This document shows, in pieces, positions 34,495 through 43,025 of a stretch of 64,000 nucleotides of DNA. The translations under genes were made by a program, and so were the position numbers. The DNA is from Candidatus Marinamargulisbacteria bacterium SCGC AAA071-K20 (lineage in GTDB: Bacteria; Margulisbacteria; Marinamargulisbacteria; GCA-2716485; AAA071-K20): positions 11,447 through 75,446 of the forward strand of contig QFBU01000002.1 of the NCBI GenBank assembly GCA_003265975.1. Direction: 5' to 3'. Within the stretch, counting starts at the first letter, position 1, and each line of letters opens with the position of its first letter. A model generated the notes under the pieces. That model saw only the letters and a list, made by a program, of their open reading frames with translations, was not told where the DNA came from and did not search any database.

Positions 34495-36927
34495 ATGAAA
34501 AACTTTGTTTCTTTTGTTATGTTTTTAATACTTGTTTTTTCTCTTGGTTCTATTGTTTTTGCTGAGCGTAATTTTGTGGAAACAACCTTACAAGATGGGT
34601 TTCAGGTACGAGCAATGAGTATGGGTAACGCATATACGTCTATTGCTGAGGCAGACGGTGCTATTTATTACAATCCAGCTGGGCTTTCTATAGAAGGGGC
34701 ACAGTATTCATACCAAAAATTTGATGTCAAAAATACTGTCTATCAAGACTTTTCATCCCATACTGTTTATAAATCACCAGTTGGGTATAGCTTTTGGACT
34801 AAAAAGAGTAAGGATGGAGATCATGTAGATGTTAATGCTATTGGATATGGACACAAAGGGAAAACAGTAAGTTGGGGGGTAAATTATAAAACAATACGTT
34901 ATAAATTAAATGATGAAGAATCTGTAAACGGACAAAGTACAGATATTGGGGTCTTGTTTAATTTGTTTCCTGCAATGAGAGTGGGTGTGATGGCTAAGGA
35001 CTTTTTTACTAAAGATCTGGATAACGTTGGCGCTTCTATTATTACGGGTGTTTCTTTTCATATGAAAAAACGTTTAATTTTGTCTACTGACGTGGCTATT
35101 CAAGAAAACGAAGAGAGTGAAAAAGACTATTTTAGTCGATATGGGATGGAGTTTAAATTAGCAGAAGGCTTAACTTTGAGAAGTGGTTATAATGACCGTG
35201 TTTTGTCAGGTGGCGTAAGTGTGATTTTACCATTTGCACAAATTGATTACGGAATAATGACGTCTCAATATGACGAACATGATAGTCAATATATGATTGC
35301 AATGAAGTTAGGTCGGGGACTTAAGGCCTCTAGGTTACGACGTAGATATAGTTTATTTAAACCAAAGGCCTTTGCTGAGTTTAGTATTGGAAATAATTTA
35401 ACAGAGGGTAAATCGGAAGTGAGTCTTTTTGGGGGCTATAAAATTGGGTCAAACGATTTACTACCTCTTATACACTACGCTAAACAAGACAAGAGTTGTG
35501 AAGGGTATATCATCCGAGTGGGGTCTATGTCGTCTAGTTTATCCTCTATTGGGCTTATCCAAGAAATTAGAACCTCTTTAAAACAAGCCAAAAAAGACGG
35601 GAAAAAAGTAATCGTGTATCTAGAAAACTGGGCCACGCTTCCTGAATACTATTTAGCCTCAGTAGCCGACACCATTATTATTCCTGAATTAGGAAGTATT
35701 AGCCATCTAGGAATTGAAGTGCAGGTCAAAAAAACAAAAAAGTTACTTAATAACTTTGGGCTTGAAAAAGTAATCGTGTCTTCGGGCGTCCATAAAGACT
35801 TACTTATGCCGGCTTCTGATAAACTAACCGCCTTTGACCGTGGTTATATCGAAGATGTGGTCGATTCTTTATATCAGCAAGTACTCAAAGAAATTCAAGA
35901 GGATAGACACTTAGAGATTGATGATCTTATGAAAGCGTTTGACGGACGTATGATTGCAGCTAGGCAAGCTAAAGAGATGGGTCTTGTTGATGAGCTTGCT
36001 TATTGGAGTGATGTTGACGAGATTATAGTAGGAAAAGGGACTAAAGATGCCCCTCCTAGAGAGTTAAATACAGTGAGTATTTTAGAGTTTATGCCTGAAG
36101 CACCAAAAATGTCCTTGTTACATCCATTTAATAGAATTGCAGTGATGGAAGTTGACGGAGCTATACAGCTTGGGAACAACTCTAGTTCATTTTTATTTGG
36201 TGGAAAATCTACTGGTGCTGATCAGTTTGATCAAATCGTGAGTTTATTAGAGAAAGATTGGTCAATCAGGGCCGTTATCATAAGGGTAAATAGTCCTGGT
36301 GGAGGAATGTTAGCTTCTGACAGAATATATCAGGCCATTCATCGTTTAAAGGTTTCGGGTAAGCGTGTGTATACCTCTATGGGTAATATTGCGGCTTCTG
36401 GGGGTTATTACGTGGCCCTGAATTCGGATAAGATATTGGCAAACCCTGGTACTTTAACTGGAAGTGCGGGTATTATATCGTCCTATATGAATTTTGAAGA
36501 TTTTGATGAGATTTTGGGAATTGATTATGAAGTAATAAAAACTGGAAAGTATATGGATATAATGAGTTCACATCGAAAACTTTCTGATGATGAAAAACGT
36601 TTGCTTCAGGCGCATCAAGACCAATACTACAATACTTTTGTTACTAGAATTATGACGAATAGAAACTTGACCTTAGAAGAAGCAATGGACGTCGCTCAAG
36701 GCCAAATTGTTACTGGCAAGGATGCTGTTGATATGAAAATGATTGATAAGGTGGGTGGGCTTTATGATGCAGTGGATGATATATCTAAGGAAATGAAAAT
36801 TAAAGAGCCACAAGTTGTTTTTGTTCGTCCGGCTTCTGATATGGCCTTACCGAACTTGAACTTAGGTTTTTTAGCTAAGTTAAATTCATTGTTTAGTAGT
36901 CAAACAAAAACTCATCTTTATCGATAA
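34495..36927 (+). CDS. Outer-membrane barrel-like domain fused to signal peptide peptidase SppA
   Basis: 810 residues. A signal peptide (FLILVFSLGSIVFA) precedes a domain of ~270 residues resembling the UPF0164/PorV/FadL-like barrels: RAMSMGNAYTSIAEADGAIY then YNPAGLS, and repeated amphipathic strands. From ~310 to 810 are two SppA repeats. Catalytic residues of the long SppA type are visible: K434 in SGVHKDLLMP of repeat one and nucleophile S635 in SMGNIAASGGYY of repeat two; repeat two has Met where short SppAs carry their lysine (TGKYMDIMS), as expected for the split active site. A serine protease degrading signal peptides or misfolded proteins, apparently tethered to an outer-membrane barrel. 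The fusion is unusual; the SppA part is firm. Confidence 0.88.
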   Translation: MKNFVSFVMFLILVFSLGSIVFAERNFVETTLQDGFQVRAMSMGNAYTSIAEADGAIYYNPAGLSIEGAQYSYQKFDVKNTVYQDFSSHTVYKSPVGYSFWTKKSKDGDHVDVNAIGYGHKGKTVSWGVNYKTIRYKLNDEESVNGQSTDIGVLFNLFPAMRVGVMAKDFFTKDLDNVGASIITGVSFHMKKRLILSTDVAIQENEESEKDYFSRYGMEFKLAEGLTLRSGYNDRVLSGGVSVILPFAQIDYGIMTSQYDEHDSQYMIAMKLGRGLKASRLRRRYSLFKPKAFAEFSIGNNLTEGKSEVSLFGGYKIGSNDLLPLIHYAKQDKSCEGYIIRVGSMSSSLSSIGLIQEIRTSLKQAKKDGKKVIVYLENWATLPEYYLASVADTIIIPELGSISHLGIEVQVKKTKKLLNNFGLEKVIVSSGVHKDLLMPASDKLTAFDRGYIEDVVDSLYQQVLKEIQEDRHLEIDDLMKAFDGRMIAARQAKEMGLVDELAYWSDVDEIIVGKGTKDAPPRELNTVSILEFMPEAPKMSLLHPFNRIAVMEVDGAIQLGNNSSSFLFGGKSTGADQFDQIVSLLEKDWSIRAVIIRVNSPGGGMLASDRIYQAIHRLKVSGKRVYTSMGNIAASGGYYVALNSDKILANPGTLTGSAGIISSYMNFEDFDEILGIDYEVIKTGKYMDIMSSHRKLSDDEKRLLQAHQDQYYNTFVTRIMTNRNLTLEEAMDVAQGQIVTGKDAVDMKMIDKVGGLYDAVDDISKEMKIKEPQVVFVRPASDMALPNLNLGFLAKLNSLFSSQTKTHLYR

Positions 36928-36936
36928 GGTTTTTCC

Positions 36937-37158
36937 TTAAGCAGAACCGTCTTCAATTCCTTCAATTTCGTCATCTGAACTTGTAAATAAGTTGTTTTCG
37001 TCTTTAGTTATGCCTGTGGGGGTGTCTACTTCTACAAAGTCTTTCCCTGATTTTCCGAATGGATTAGGGTCCGTTTCTTTTGGTTTAGTCGTTGGGCTAG
37101 CTTTACCTGAAAAAAGCGAGAAAAACGATGAAAATAAGTCTCCAAGAAAATTAAACAT
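36937..37158 (-). CDS. Small hypothetical protein
   Basis: 73 residues: a short hydrophobic/aromatic N-terminus (MFNFLGDLFSSFFSLFSG) followed by a Pro-, Asp- and Glu-rich disordered tail. No family recognised. A strong ribosome site (AAGGAG, eight bases before ATG 37158) supports a real gene. Converges with the barrel-SppA gene ten bases away. Confidence 0.65.
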   Translation of the reverse strand: MFNFLGDLFSSFFSLFSGKASPTTKPKETDPNPFGKSGKDFVEVDTPTGITKDENNLFTSSDDEIEGIEDGSA

Positions 37159-37271
37159 AACTAACTCCTTTTTATTAATTTTAACATGTGAAGATATTTT
37201 AAAAAACAGAATGTTTGAAAAATGCTCATTTTGGGAAAAAATAATTAAAGAATATTCAAAAGGTGGGGAAA

Positions 37272-37604
37272 ATGCACTTCAAGTCTTTTCTAGTTATATT
37301 AATGTCTCTAACAATACCTGTATTTGGAGGGATTCAGACCATTCCAATTGACAAGGATGTAGCTTCGTTAGTGACTAAGGAGATGTCACGTGTAAAACCT
37401 GCTAAAAAATATACTAAATATGAGTATCGATCCTCGGGGAAAACTAAAGACTTACTAACTATTATTACCCTTCAAAAAAAAGAAATTAAGTCGCTTCAAA
37501 AAAATCTTCGATTGTCTATGTTTGAGATAAAAAAGTTAGAGGCTCGGGTTCAAGTTGTAGAAAATAGAATGCAGCAAAAATATACGTATGTTGAGTATAA
37601 ATGA
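37272..37604 (+). CDS. Small exported coiled-coil protein
   Basis: 110 residues from ATG 37272, preceded by AGGTGGGG. A signal peptide (FKSFLVILMSLTIPVFG) is followed by a basic linker and a coiled coil at ~60-100 (IITLQKKEIKSLQKNLRLSM and onwards). No family recognised. Ten bases upstream of the STAS-AAA+ regulator, so probably cotranscribed. Could be a periplasmic partner or structural protein; unproven. Confidence 0.65.
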   Translation: MHFKSFLVILMSLTIPVFGGIQTIPIDKDVASLVTKEMSRVKPAKKYTKYEYRSSGKTKDLLTIITLQKKEIKSLQKNLRLSMFEIKKLEARVQVVENRMQQKYTYVEYK

Positions 37605-37613
37605 TGGGGAATT

Positions 37614-39035
37614 ATGTTTAATTTAGATCATTATGACAGCTTGTCTACTCAATTAGTTATTATTCAAAATGACTATTCATTTTCTTGTTCAGGGCATATA
37701 GATTGTAGGAATAAGTCAGAGATTGAATCTGAATTTTTGATACTTAAGTCGTATATAGACCTGTCCCCTTCTCGTATAGTGATTGATATTGCCAATTTAG
37801 AGTTTATTAATTCGATAGGGTTATGTGTACTACAGGATCTAGTAACAAGCATAAGTAAAAAAAGTATCTTTTTGACTTTATGTGTTGATTCTAAATGCAA
37901 GTCTCAAGAAAAACTTCTCTCAGCTTTTAATACACAGATAAATTTAAAAAAACTCACACTAAAAGATATTCGTGGAGTCATTAATTTACCGTTATCTTCT
38001 TTTTCGTCTGACACATTTGAGATTAAGGCAGCGGATACTTTTGTCCCTTTTTTAAGTAATGACATTGAAACTAAAGAGCAGCTGCATTATGCCCTTGATA
38101 TGGCAGACAATAATTTAACTATTTTGATTACTGGCGAAACAGGCACTGGAAAAGAAGCGTTGGTCAGAGCTATATTTCAGGCATCAAATAGGGCAGGGAA
38201 GTCTACGATTACGCAGGTATCTACACTTGATAATGGAGACTTGTTTTTTGCAGAACTGTTTGGATATAAGAAAGGCGCGTTTACCGATGCTACTGAAAGT
38301 AAGAATGGGAAAGTAAGTGAATGTGATAAAGGTATGTTAGCTATTGATGAGTTTGGAGAACTTAATCCTTCAATGCAGGCAAAATTATTGCAATTTACCT
38401 CTGACAAACGATATGAGCCCCTAGGCCAAATTGGAGAGGATCCCCTACATTCAGATGTTAAGTTGTTACTTCTAACTAATAAAGATCTAGAGCTTGAGGT
38501 TAGAGCCGGTCGGTTTAGGCAAGATTTATACGAACGGATTAAGACATGTAATATTCATCTTAAGCCATTAAGAGAAAGAAAAGACGATATTGAGCTTTTG
38601 TTTAGATATTATGTTAGTAAGTATTTAAAGGAAAGCGGAAAAGTCACACTAAAAGTTCAAACGGATGTTCTTGTATTGTTGCAAGGATATAACTGGCCAG
38701 GAAATATACGTGAGCTTGAAAACATTACTAGGCTACTTGTGTACTCCAATAAAACGGGGTGTATTATGGTTAATGACTTTAACGGAAAACTCACACAAAA
38801 AGAGCAGCTAGATACAGAGGATGCTTTTAATTATTTTGATATGGAACAGATGAAAAAGGAATATTTAGTAATGAGGTCTTTAAAGGAATTAGTGTGGGAT
38901 TCGTATATAGAGAAATATGATCATTTTATGGCAGAGGCTCATGGCGATAAAAAGCAAGTTGCGTCTATTATGGATGTGAGTTTGCGGCAAGTTTATGAAA
39001 TTGAAAAAATTAAACGTGATCGTTCTGCAAGTTAA
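37614..39035 (+). CDS. STAS-AAA+ sigma-54 activator-type regulator
   Basis: 473 residues. The N-terminal ~110 residues look like a STAS domain (SCSGHIDCRNKSEIE, RIVIDIANLEFINSIGLCVL), with INSIG where the phosphoserine motif DSxG would be, so the usual acidic residue is lost. A AAA+ domain follows: Walker A GETGTGKE at 174-181, contact loop GAFTDA at 221-226 (consensus GAFTGA), Walker B GMLAIDEFGEL and NWPGNIRELENI. The end (HGDKKQVASIMDVSLRQVY) resembles a Fis-type helix-turn-helix. It may activate sigma-54 promoters under control of a partner-switching signal; the STAS coupling and altered loop make this uncertain. Confidence 0.85.
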   Translation: MFNLDHYDSLSTQLVIIQNDYSFSCSGHIDCRNKSEIESEFLILKSYIDLSPSRIVIDIANLEFINSIGLCVLQDLVTSISKKSIFLTLCVDSKCKSQEKLLSAFNTQINLKKLTLKDIRGVINLPLSSFSSDTFEIKAADTFVPFLSNDIETKEQLHYALDMADNNLTILITGETGTGKEALVRAIFQASNRAGKSTITQVSTLDNGDLFFAELFGYKKGAFTDATESKNGKVSECDKGMLAIDEFGELNPSMQAKLLQFTSDKRYEPLGQIGEDPLHSDVKLLLLTNKDLELEVRAGRFRQDLYERIKTCNIHLKPLRERKDDIELLFRYYVSKYLKESGKVTLKVQTDVLVLLQGYNWPGNIRELENITRLLVYSNKTGCIMVNDFNGKLTQKEQLDTEDAFNYFDMEQMKKEYLVMRSLKELVWDSYIEKYDHFMAEAHGDKKQVASIMDVSLRQVYEIEKIKRDRSAS

Positions 39036-39052
39036 TAAGGTATTATTCTTTT

Positions 39053-39442
39053 ATGAGTTTAATAAGTAAAAAAGAAACCATTCTAAAAAACTTTAACTGT
39101 CAGCAGAGTGGTAATTGTTGTAAATGTCCTGGGTATGTTTATGTTGAAGAGAGTGATATCTCTAACATGGCTGAAATCAAAAAAGAATCTGTAAGTGACT
39201 TCAAGAAGAATTATGTTCAAAGACAAAAGTCTTGGCAGTTGATTGCTAGCCCTAATTTTAGACCTAATTGCTTCTTAGATGACAATAATGGGTGTTCTGT
39301 TTATGAAGCTCGACCTAAGGCATGTCGAACGTATCCGAATTGGCCTGAGATTTGGGTGTCTGATGAGGCTCTTTTACAAGAAATGAAGGTTTGTCCCGCT
39401 CTAAAGAAGTCTGTTCAGAGTATAGAAAACTCAGATGACTAG
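39053..39442 (+). CDS. YkgJ-type cysteine-cluster protein
   Basis: 129 residues with the YkgJ/UPF0153 pattern: CQQSGNCCKCPG near the N-terminus, then CFLDDNNGCSVYEARPKACRTYP, and a final Cys in KVCPAL. The cysteines are thought to bind Zn or an iron-sulfur cluster; function unknown. Its last 128 bases overlap the 3' end of the LysR gene on the other strand. Confidence 0.85.
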   Translation: MSLISKKETILKNFNCQQSGNCCKCPGYVYVEESDISNMAEIKKESVSDFKKNYVQRQKSWQLIASPNFRPNCFLDDNNGCSVYEARPKACRTYPNWPEIWVSDEALLQEMKVCPALKKSVQSIENSDD

Positions 39443-40268
39443 CTATTTTTTTGAATTGGTCTAATTGCAGAGACTGTTTATGGAACTTTATATAGATGGA
39501 ATGTGTCCACTCGGTGTTTGTTATTGGAATGGCGCCAATGGAGCTTGGAAGGGACGCTATATAGCTTTTTGGTAGGATACTTAACCATCCGCTGTTTTCA
39601 ATAAATTGTAGCAATGAGTCTAGGGTATGCGTATTATTTAGTTCTTTTTTGTTTTTGTGCTTTTTTAGCCACGTATAGGGGGCTGACCCTCTAAACTCAT
39701 CAAGAATGAGAATAGACTCTCCTAGGAGTAGCTTTTGCTTGCTTTCTTTAAATTGTGATAGGTAATGATTCTTTGGAAATATTATATAAAAAGGGTCTTG
39801 GATTACTTTAATGTGGTCGGTCTGTTTTTGACTTTTAGTTGATGTGCTTATTATTAGGTCTAAATTTAAATTATTTAAGTCTTTATCTAGACTAGTGTCA
39901 TCGTTTTCTAATATGGCGATGTTTTCTGAAATTAAATGCTTAATGAGTTGTTTCTTTATACTTGGCGCAATGCAGTTGTCTAGTCCGCATTTAAGAGATG
40001 TGTCTTTGATTAATTTTTCAGCATAACTAGTAAAGGTTTTGTGTCTGAGTACTACCTGCTTGGCTTTATTTAGTAAAAGTTGTCCGTAGGGACTTAATTT
40101 TACTGATCGTTTTGTCCTATGAAATAAATCTAACCCTAATTTTCTTTCTAATAATTTTATTTGTGCACTAAGTGTTGGTTGAGTAACCCCACAACGCTGG
40201 GCAGCCTCGTGAAAGTTTAGGGTTTCTGATAACTCTATAAAATATTTTAGATGTTTTATGTCACTCAT
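39315..40268 (-). CDS. LysR-family transcriptional regulator
   Basis: 317 residues. N-terminal winged helix MSDIKHLKYFIELSETLNFH plus GVTQPTLSAQIKLLERKLGL is classic LysR; a substrate-binding domain follows but its sequence is divergent. The recognisable domain ends near residue 280 (FKKIASHLSFL); the last ~37 residues are a tail encoded antisense to the ykgJ-like gene. It diverges from the AvtA-like pseudogene with 147 bases between, where a LysR-type palindrome sits, so it probably controlled that gene. Confidence 0.9.
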   Translation of the reverse strand: MSDIKHLKYFIELSETLNFHEAAQRCGVTQPTLSAQIKLLERKLGLDLFHRTKRSVKLSPYGQLLLNKAKQVVLRHKTFTSYAEKLIKDTSLKCGLDNCIAPSIKKQLIKHLISENIAILENDDTSLDKDLNNLNLDLIISTSTKSQKQTDHIKVIQDPFYIIFPKNHYLSQFKESKQKLLLGESILILDEFRGSAPYTWLKKHKNKKELNNTHTLDSLLQFIENSGWLSILPKSYIASLPSSIGAIPITNTEWTHSIYIKFHKQSLQLDQFKKIASHLSFLYSEQTSLERDKPSFLVKEPHQTPKSQANSDTFDMP

Positions 40269-40315
40269 ATAATAGATAATAACACTTAAAGATATAAAAA
40301 TAATAGAGAAAAGCT

Positions 40316-40332
40316 ATTAATATATTATTAAT
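40316..40332. promoter_or_regulatory. Palindrome between LysR gene and aminotransferase pseudogene
   Basis: ATTAATA-TAT-TATTAAT, a perfect 7-bp inverted repeat (8 with the flanking T and A at 40315 and 40333) of the T-N11-A kind used by LysR regulators, placed between divergent genes. A GTAC-TTTTA-GTAC repeat follows at 40347-40359. AT-rich sequence can give such repeats by chance. Confidence 0.4.
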
Positions 40333-40415
40333 AAATTTTCTTTGTTGTACTTTTAGTACGAAGATTATAAAAATGTAAAATATTATCGAAATATAAAGTT
40401 TTAAGGGGTGTTGTA

Positions 40416-41343
40416 ATGAATAAAAAAAATTATTTCTGGTTTAGGAAAGACATCGGAAGCGACGTCTATAGTGGGTGTTTTTTTTAATGGGATATTAACG
40501 CCAAGGGACGATGAAAACGTAGTTAGAAAATTCTTTGTTGAGTTAATGCCTCGAATAAAATCATTAAGCAATGCAATTGGAAGGCAACTATTAAATTTAG
40601 CTGAGGGGGCTCCAGTACAATTGCAAATTCCACTCACTGCTAGTACTCGTGCTTTTTTGGATTTGGTTGATGAAGCGGATGAGCTAGCACAAATTATAGA
40701 AGTTGCAGAAAGGTTTAATGTGACGGTGGTTAGTGACTCTACTTACACCAATTTTGTTTATGAAGGTAAGTGAGTTTGTTTACTTACTGAAATTGTAGGT
40801 ACTGAAGCTTACCAGAATGTGGTTGATATTACCTCGTTTTCAAAATCGGGTGGGGCGATTATGTATAGAACAGGAATAACTATTACTAGGGATGAAGAAA
40901 TTATGATTCAGTTAGAAGATAGGGTCGCTCATATTGCGGCTAGTCCTCCCGTGGTGAGTCAAAAAGCGGCTGAGTATGTGATGAACAATTTTCAGGATCT
41001 ATTGAGTCCAGCTCTTGATGAGTTAACTGCTAATAGAGAAATTATGTGTAGAGGATTAGAAGAACAGGGGTTTGATTTTAAGAGTCCAGATGGAGGTGTT
41101 TATGTGTGGGTTGATTTAAAGGATCACTTTGATGGTACTGCGTTACAGTTTTTAGAAAAATCGTTGTCTGAGGGCTTGGTAATTATGCCTGGTGAGTATT
41201 TTTATGAAAATGATCACTTTACTAAGGCAGGGTCTGAAGCGGATACCACTAGGGTGAGATTGTCTTTTTGTAATAGGGAAGCGAGTGAACAAGAGCTAGC
41301 TTTGTTAAGAGGGGTTTTGGATAAGATTAGTGCTGGGGCTTAG
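40416..41343 (+). pseudogene. Broken AvtA-like aminotransferase
   Basis: The C-terminal part resembles valine-pyruvate-type aminotransferases: DITSFSKSGGAIMYRTGITI (PLP lysine), GGVYVWVDLKDHF and VIMPGEYFYEND. Damage is visible at three levels. First, ATG 40416 leads into a run of eight A (40422-40429) after which the homologous frame (IISGLGKTSEATSIVGVFFNG) continues one base out of phase. Second, an in-frame TGA at 40771 interrupts the core after STYTNFVYEGK. Third, between NLAEGAPVQLQIP and LTASTRAFLDL about 100-150 residues expected in this family are missing, including the pyridoxal-stacking region. Total length is ~309 codons instead of ~420. Non-functional as an aminotransferase; the divergent LysR gene is its likely former regulator. 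Confidence 0.85.
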
Positions 41344-41807
41344 CTTTCTTCAAATAATTTAAGTTTATTTTCTGCAATTGCTGTTGATATCTTAATTAGT
41401 TTCTTGAAGAACTTTTCTATTTCTAGTGGGTCTTCGATGGGTGTTTTGTTTTTGGAAATTTCTCCACTATCAAATTTATAGATGGTTTCTTTTTTATTCA
41501 GCGAGCCTTCTTCTAAATAGAGGATTTCTTCTTTGGTTATTTTTACTATGAAGTAGTCTTCTTTATTTGGAGACTGGTTTGTTGTTAAGAAGCTTCTTTC
41601 GTTGTCTTTGAATAGTTTGTGGAATTCTTCAGACACTGTAAATCCTTCTGTTTGTTTGGGTGCTTCAGTTTTTGGTGCTTCTGAGGTGGGTTGAGTTTCG
41701 TTTTTGGTTTCGCCTTCATCTTTTTCTTGGGTTGGGGGTATGAAAGACATTTCTTGTCTTAAAGTTACGTCTATTGTTTTGAATTGTTGTTTTTTGTCTT
41801 CGTTCAT
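41340..41807 (-). CDS. Hypothetical acidic protein
   Basis: 155 residues, Lys/Glu-rich. Disordered N-terminal half (PTQEKDEGETKNETQPTSE) and a C-terminal part with short strands and helices (KEDYFIVKITKEEILYLEEG). No family recognised. Start ATG overlaps the stop of the preceding gene (TAATG), so the pair is translationally coupled. Its stop overlaps the end of the aminotransferase pseudogene by four bases. Confidence 0.6.
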   Translation of the reverse strand: MNEDKKQQFKTIDVTLRQEMSFIPPTQEKDEGETKNETQPTSEAPKTEAPKQTEGFTVSEEFHKLFKDNERSFLTTNQSPNKEDYFIVKITKEEILYLEEGSLNKKETIYKFDSGEISKNKTPIEDPLEIEKFFKKLIKISTAIAENKLKLFEES

Positions 41808-42379
41808 TAGACTGGGTTGCTTAGTTCATTAGCTGCACTTGATATGTCTTGGAATAAATATGCTAGATCACCAGCAATGGCGGTTGAGTTTCCCCCATGA
41901 ACATTTAATGCTCTATCGATGCTAGTAAGCGTATCTAAAATACTTGAAGCATCAGGGCTTCCTAATTCAGTTAAAGTATTTAGCATGTCTTTAGCTCCGT
42001 CTAAATAACGTGGTACATTTACTTCGGCTTTTTTATTATCTCCCCTCAAAGCAATGTCTTGAAGTGCCTCAAAGGCACTTGAAGAGCAGGTGGATACTAT
42101 GGTTAATTGATCTTTTCGAGGAGTAGTTTGCTTTTGAGGGCTTGCTTCTGATTTATCTGTAGAAGCTACACTTGAAGCACCACCACCACTCAATGCTATA
42201 ACAACCCGACTTATTGCTCTTCCAATAGACGAAAACCTCGAAGATTTTGCTGGAGAACTTGGTTTTGCATCAGGAGCGTCAACTTTACTACTGAATAATT
42301 TACTAAATCTAGATGCTAGATTGCTAACTCCATTACTTATATTTCTACCCGCTGATCCCATTGCCTGCATAAAATACAC
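41807..42379 (-). CDS. Hypothetical protein, Ser/Ala-rich
   Basis: 190 residues, no family recognised. The N-terminus is basic and Ser-rich (SAGRNISNGVSNLASRFSKL), then low-complexity Ala/Ser, and a helical C-terminal domain with a repeated LDTLTSIDRALN type pattern. Start is GTG 42379 (after AAGGA at nine bases) or ATG 42370. Coupled to the acidic 155-residue gene. The two look like an orphan pair of unknown role. Confidence 0.6.
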   Translation of the reverse strand: MYFMQAMGSAGRNISNGVSNLASRFSKLFSSKVDAPDAKPSSPAKSSRFSSIGRAISRVVIALSGGGASSVASTDKSEASPQKQTTPRKDQLTIVSTCSSSAFEALQDIALRGDNKKAEVNVPRYLDGAKDMLNTLTELGSPDASSILDTLTSIDRALNVHGGNSTAIAGDLAYLFQDISSAANELSNPV

Positions 42380-42449
42380 TCACTTTTTTCCTTATGCAGT
42401 GTATATACCCAAAAATAAATTTAGATAAACAATTTGATATACTGTAAGA

Positions 42450-42986
42450 ATGAACTATCAAGAAATAATTGAATTTTGGTTTGAAGATATAGAAACCAAG
42501 CAGTGGTATAAAAAAGACGATGTTTTTGACGATCTGTTACGGACTCGGTTTTTAGAGATTCATAAACAAATATCTGAGGGTAACTGTAGCGAATGGCGTA
42601 AGTATAGCGAAGGGACGTTGGCCGAAATTATTGTATTAGATCAGTTTTCGAGAAATATGTTCAGAGGGTCGGGAGACTCCTTTGCCTACGACAGTTTAGC
42701 TCTAGACCTCGCCAAAGACGCCGTTTTAAGAAAAGTAGACTTAGACCTAACCATCACCAAGCGATCTTTTTTGTATATGCCGTATATGCATAGTGAGGTA
42801 TTGAAAGATCACGATGAAGCGTTGGTGTTGTTTAGCCAGACAGGAATGGAGGCAAATTTGTCTTTTGAGCACGCTCACAGAGCTATTATTGAGAAGTTTG
42901 GACGATTTCCTCACCGTAATGCAGTTTTGTGTAGAGCGTCTACTGACGAAGAAATAATGTTTTTGGAGACAAATTCTGGGTTTTGA
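42450..42986 (+). CDS. DUF924 family protein
   Basis: 178 residues. Matches the DUF924 layout: IIEFWFEDIETKQWYKKDD, FDDLLRTRF, EIIVLDQFSRNMFRGSG and FLYMPYMHSEVLKDHDEAL. Predicted all-helical (TPR-like) and cytosolic; molecular function is not established. A 16-bp perfect palindrome lies between it and the glyoxalase gene. Confidence 0.92.
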   Translation: MNYQEIIEFWFEDIETKQWYKKDDVFDDLLRTRFLEIHKQISEGNCSEWRKYSEGTLAEIIVLDQFSRNMFRGSGDSFAYDSLALDLAKDAVLRKVDLDLTITKRSFLYMPYMHSEVLKDHDEALVLFSQTGMEANLSFEHAHRAIIEKFGRFPHRNAVLCRASTDEEIMFLETNSGF

Positions 42987-42997
42987 GTGTAGAAAAA

Positions 42998-43013
42998 GTT
43001 TTCACGTGAAAAC
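42998..43013. promoter_or_regulatory. Perfect 16-bp palindrome upstream of glyoxalase gene
   Basis: GTTTTCACGTGAAAAC reads the same on both strands with no spacer, 13 bases before ATG 43026. With no loop and no T-run it is unlike a terminator and more like a dimeric repressor operator overlapping the ribosome-site region. Confidence 0.5.
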
Positions 43014-43025
43014 ATTGGAGTATTT

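Noticed and set aside
37614..39035. GAFTDA loop taken as proof that the regulator cannot contact sigma-54
   Set aside because: GAFTDA variants occur in other activator-type proteins, so loss of function cannot be claimed from this alone.
40771..40773. In-frame TGA in the aminotransferase read as Trp or selenocysteine
   Set aside because: Intact genes in the window use TGA as a stop, for example rpsO-neighbour overlaps such as ATGA and TTGA junctions. The same gene also has a frameshift and an internal loss, and no SECIS-like hairpin was seen, so it is a lesion.
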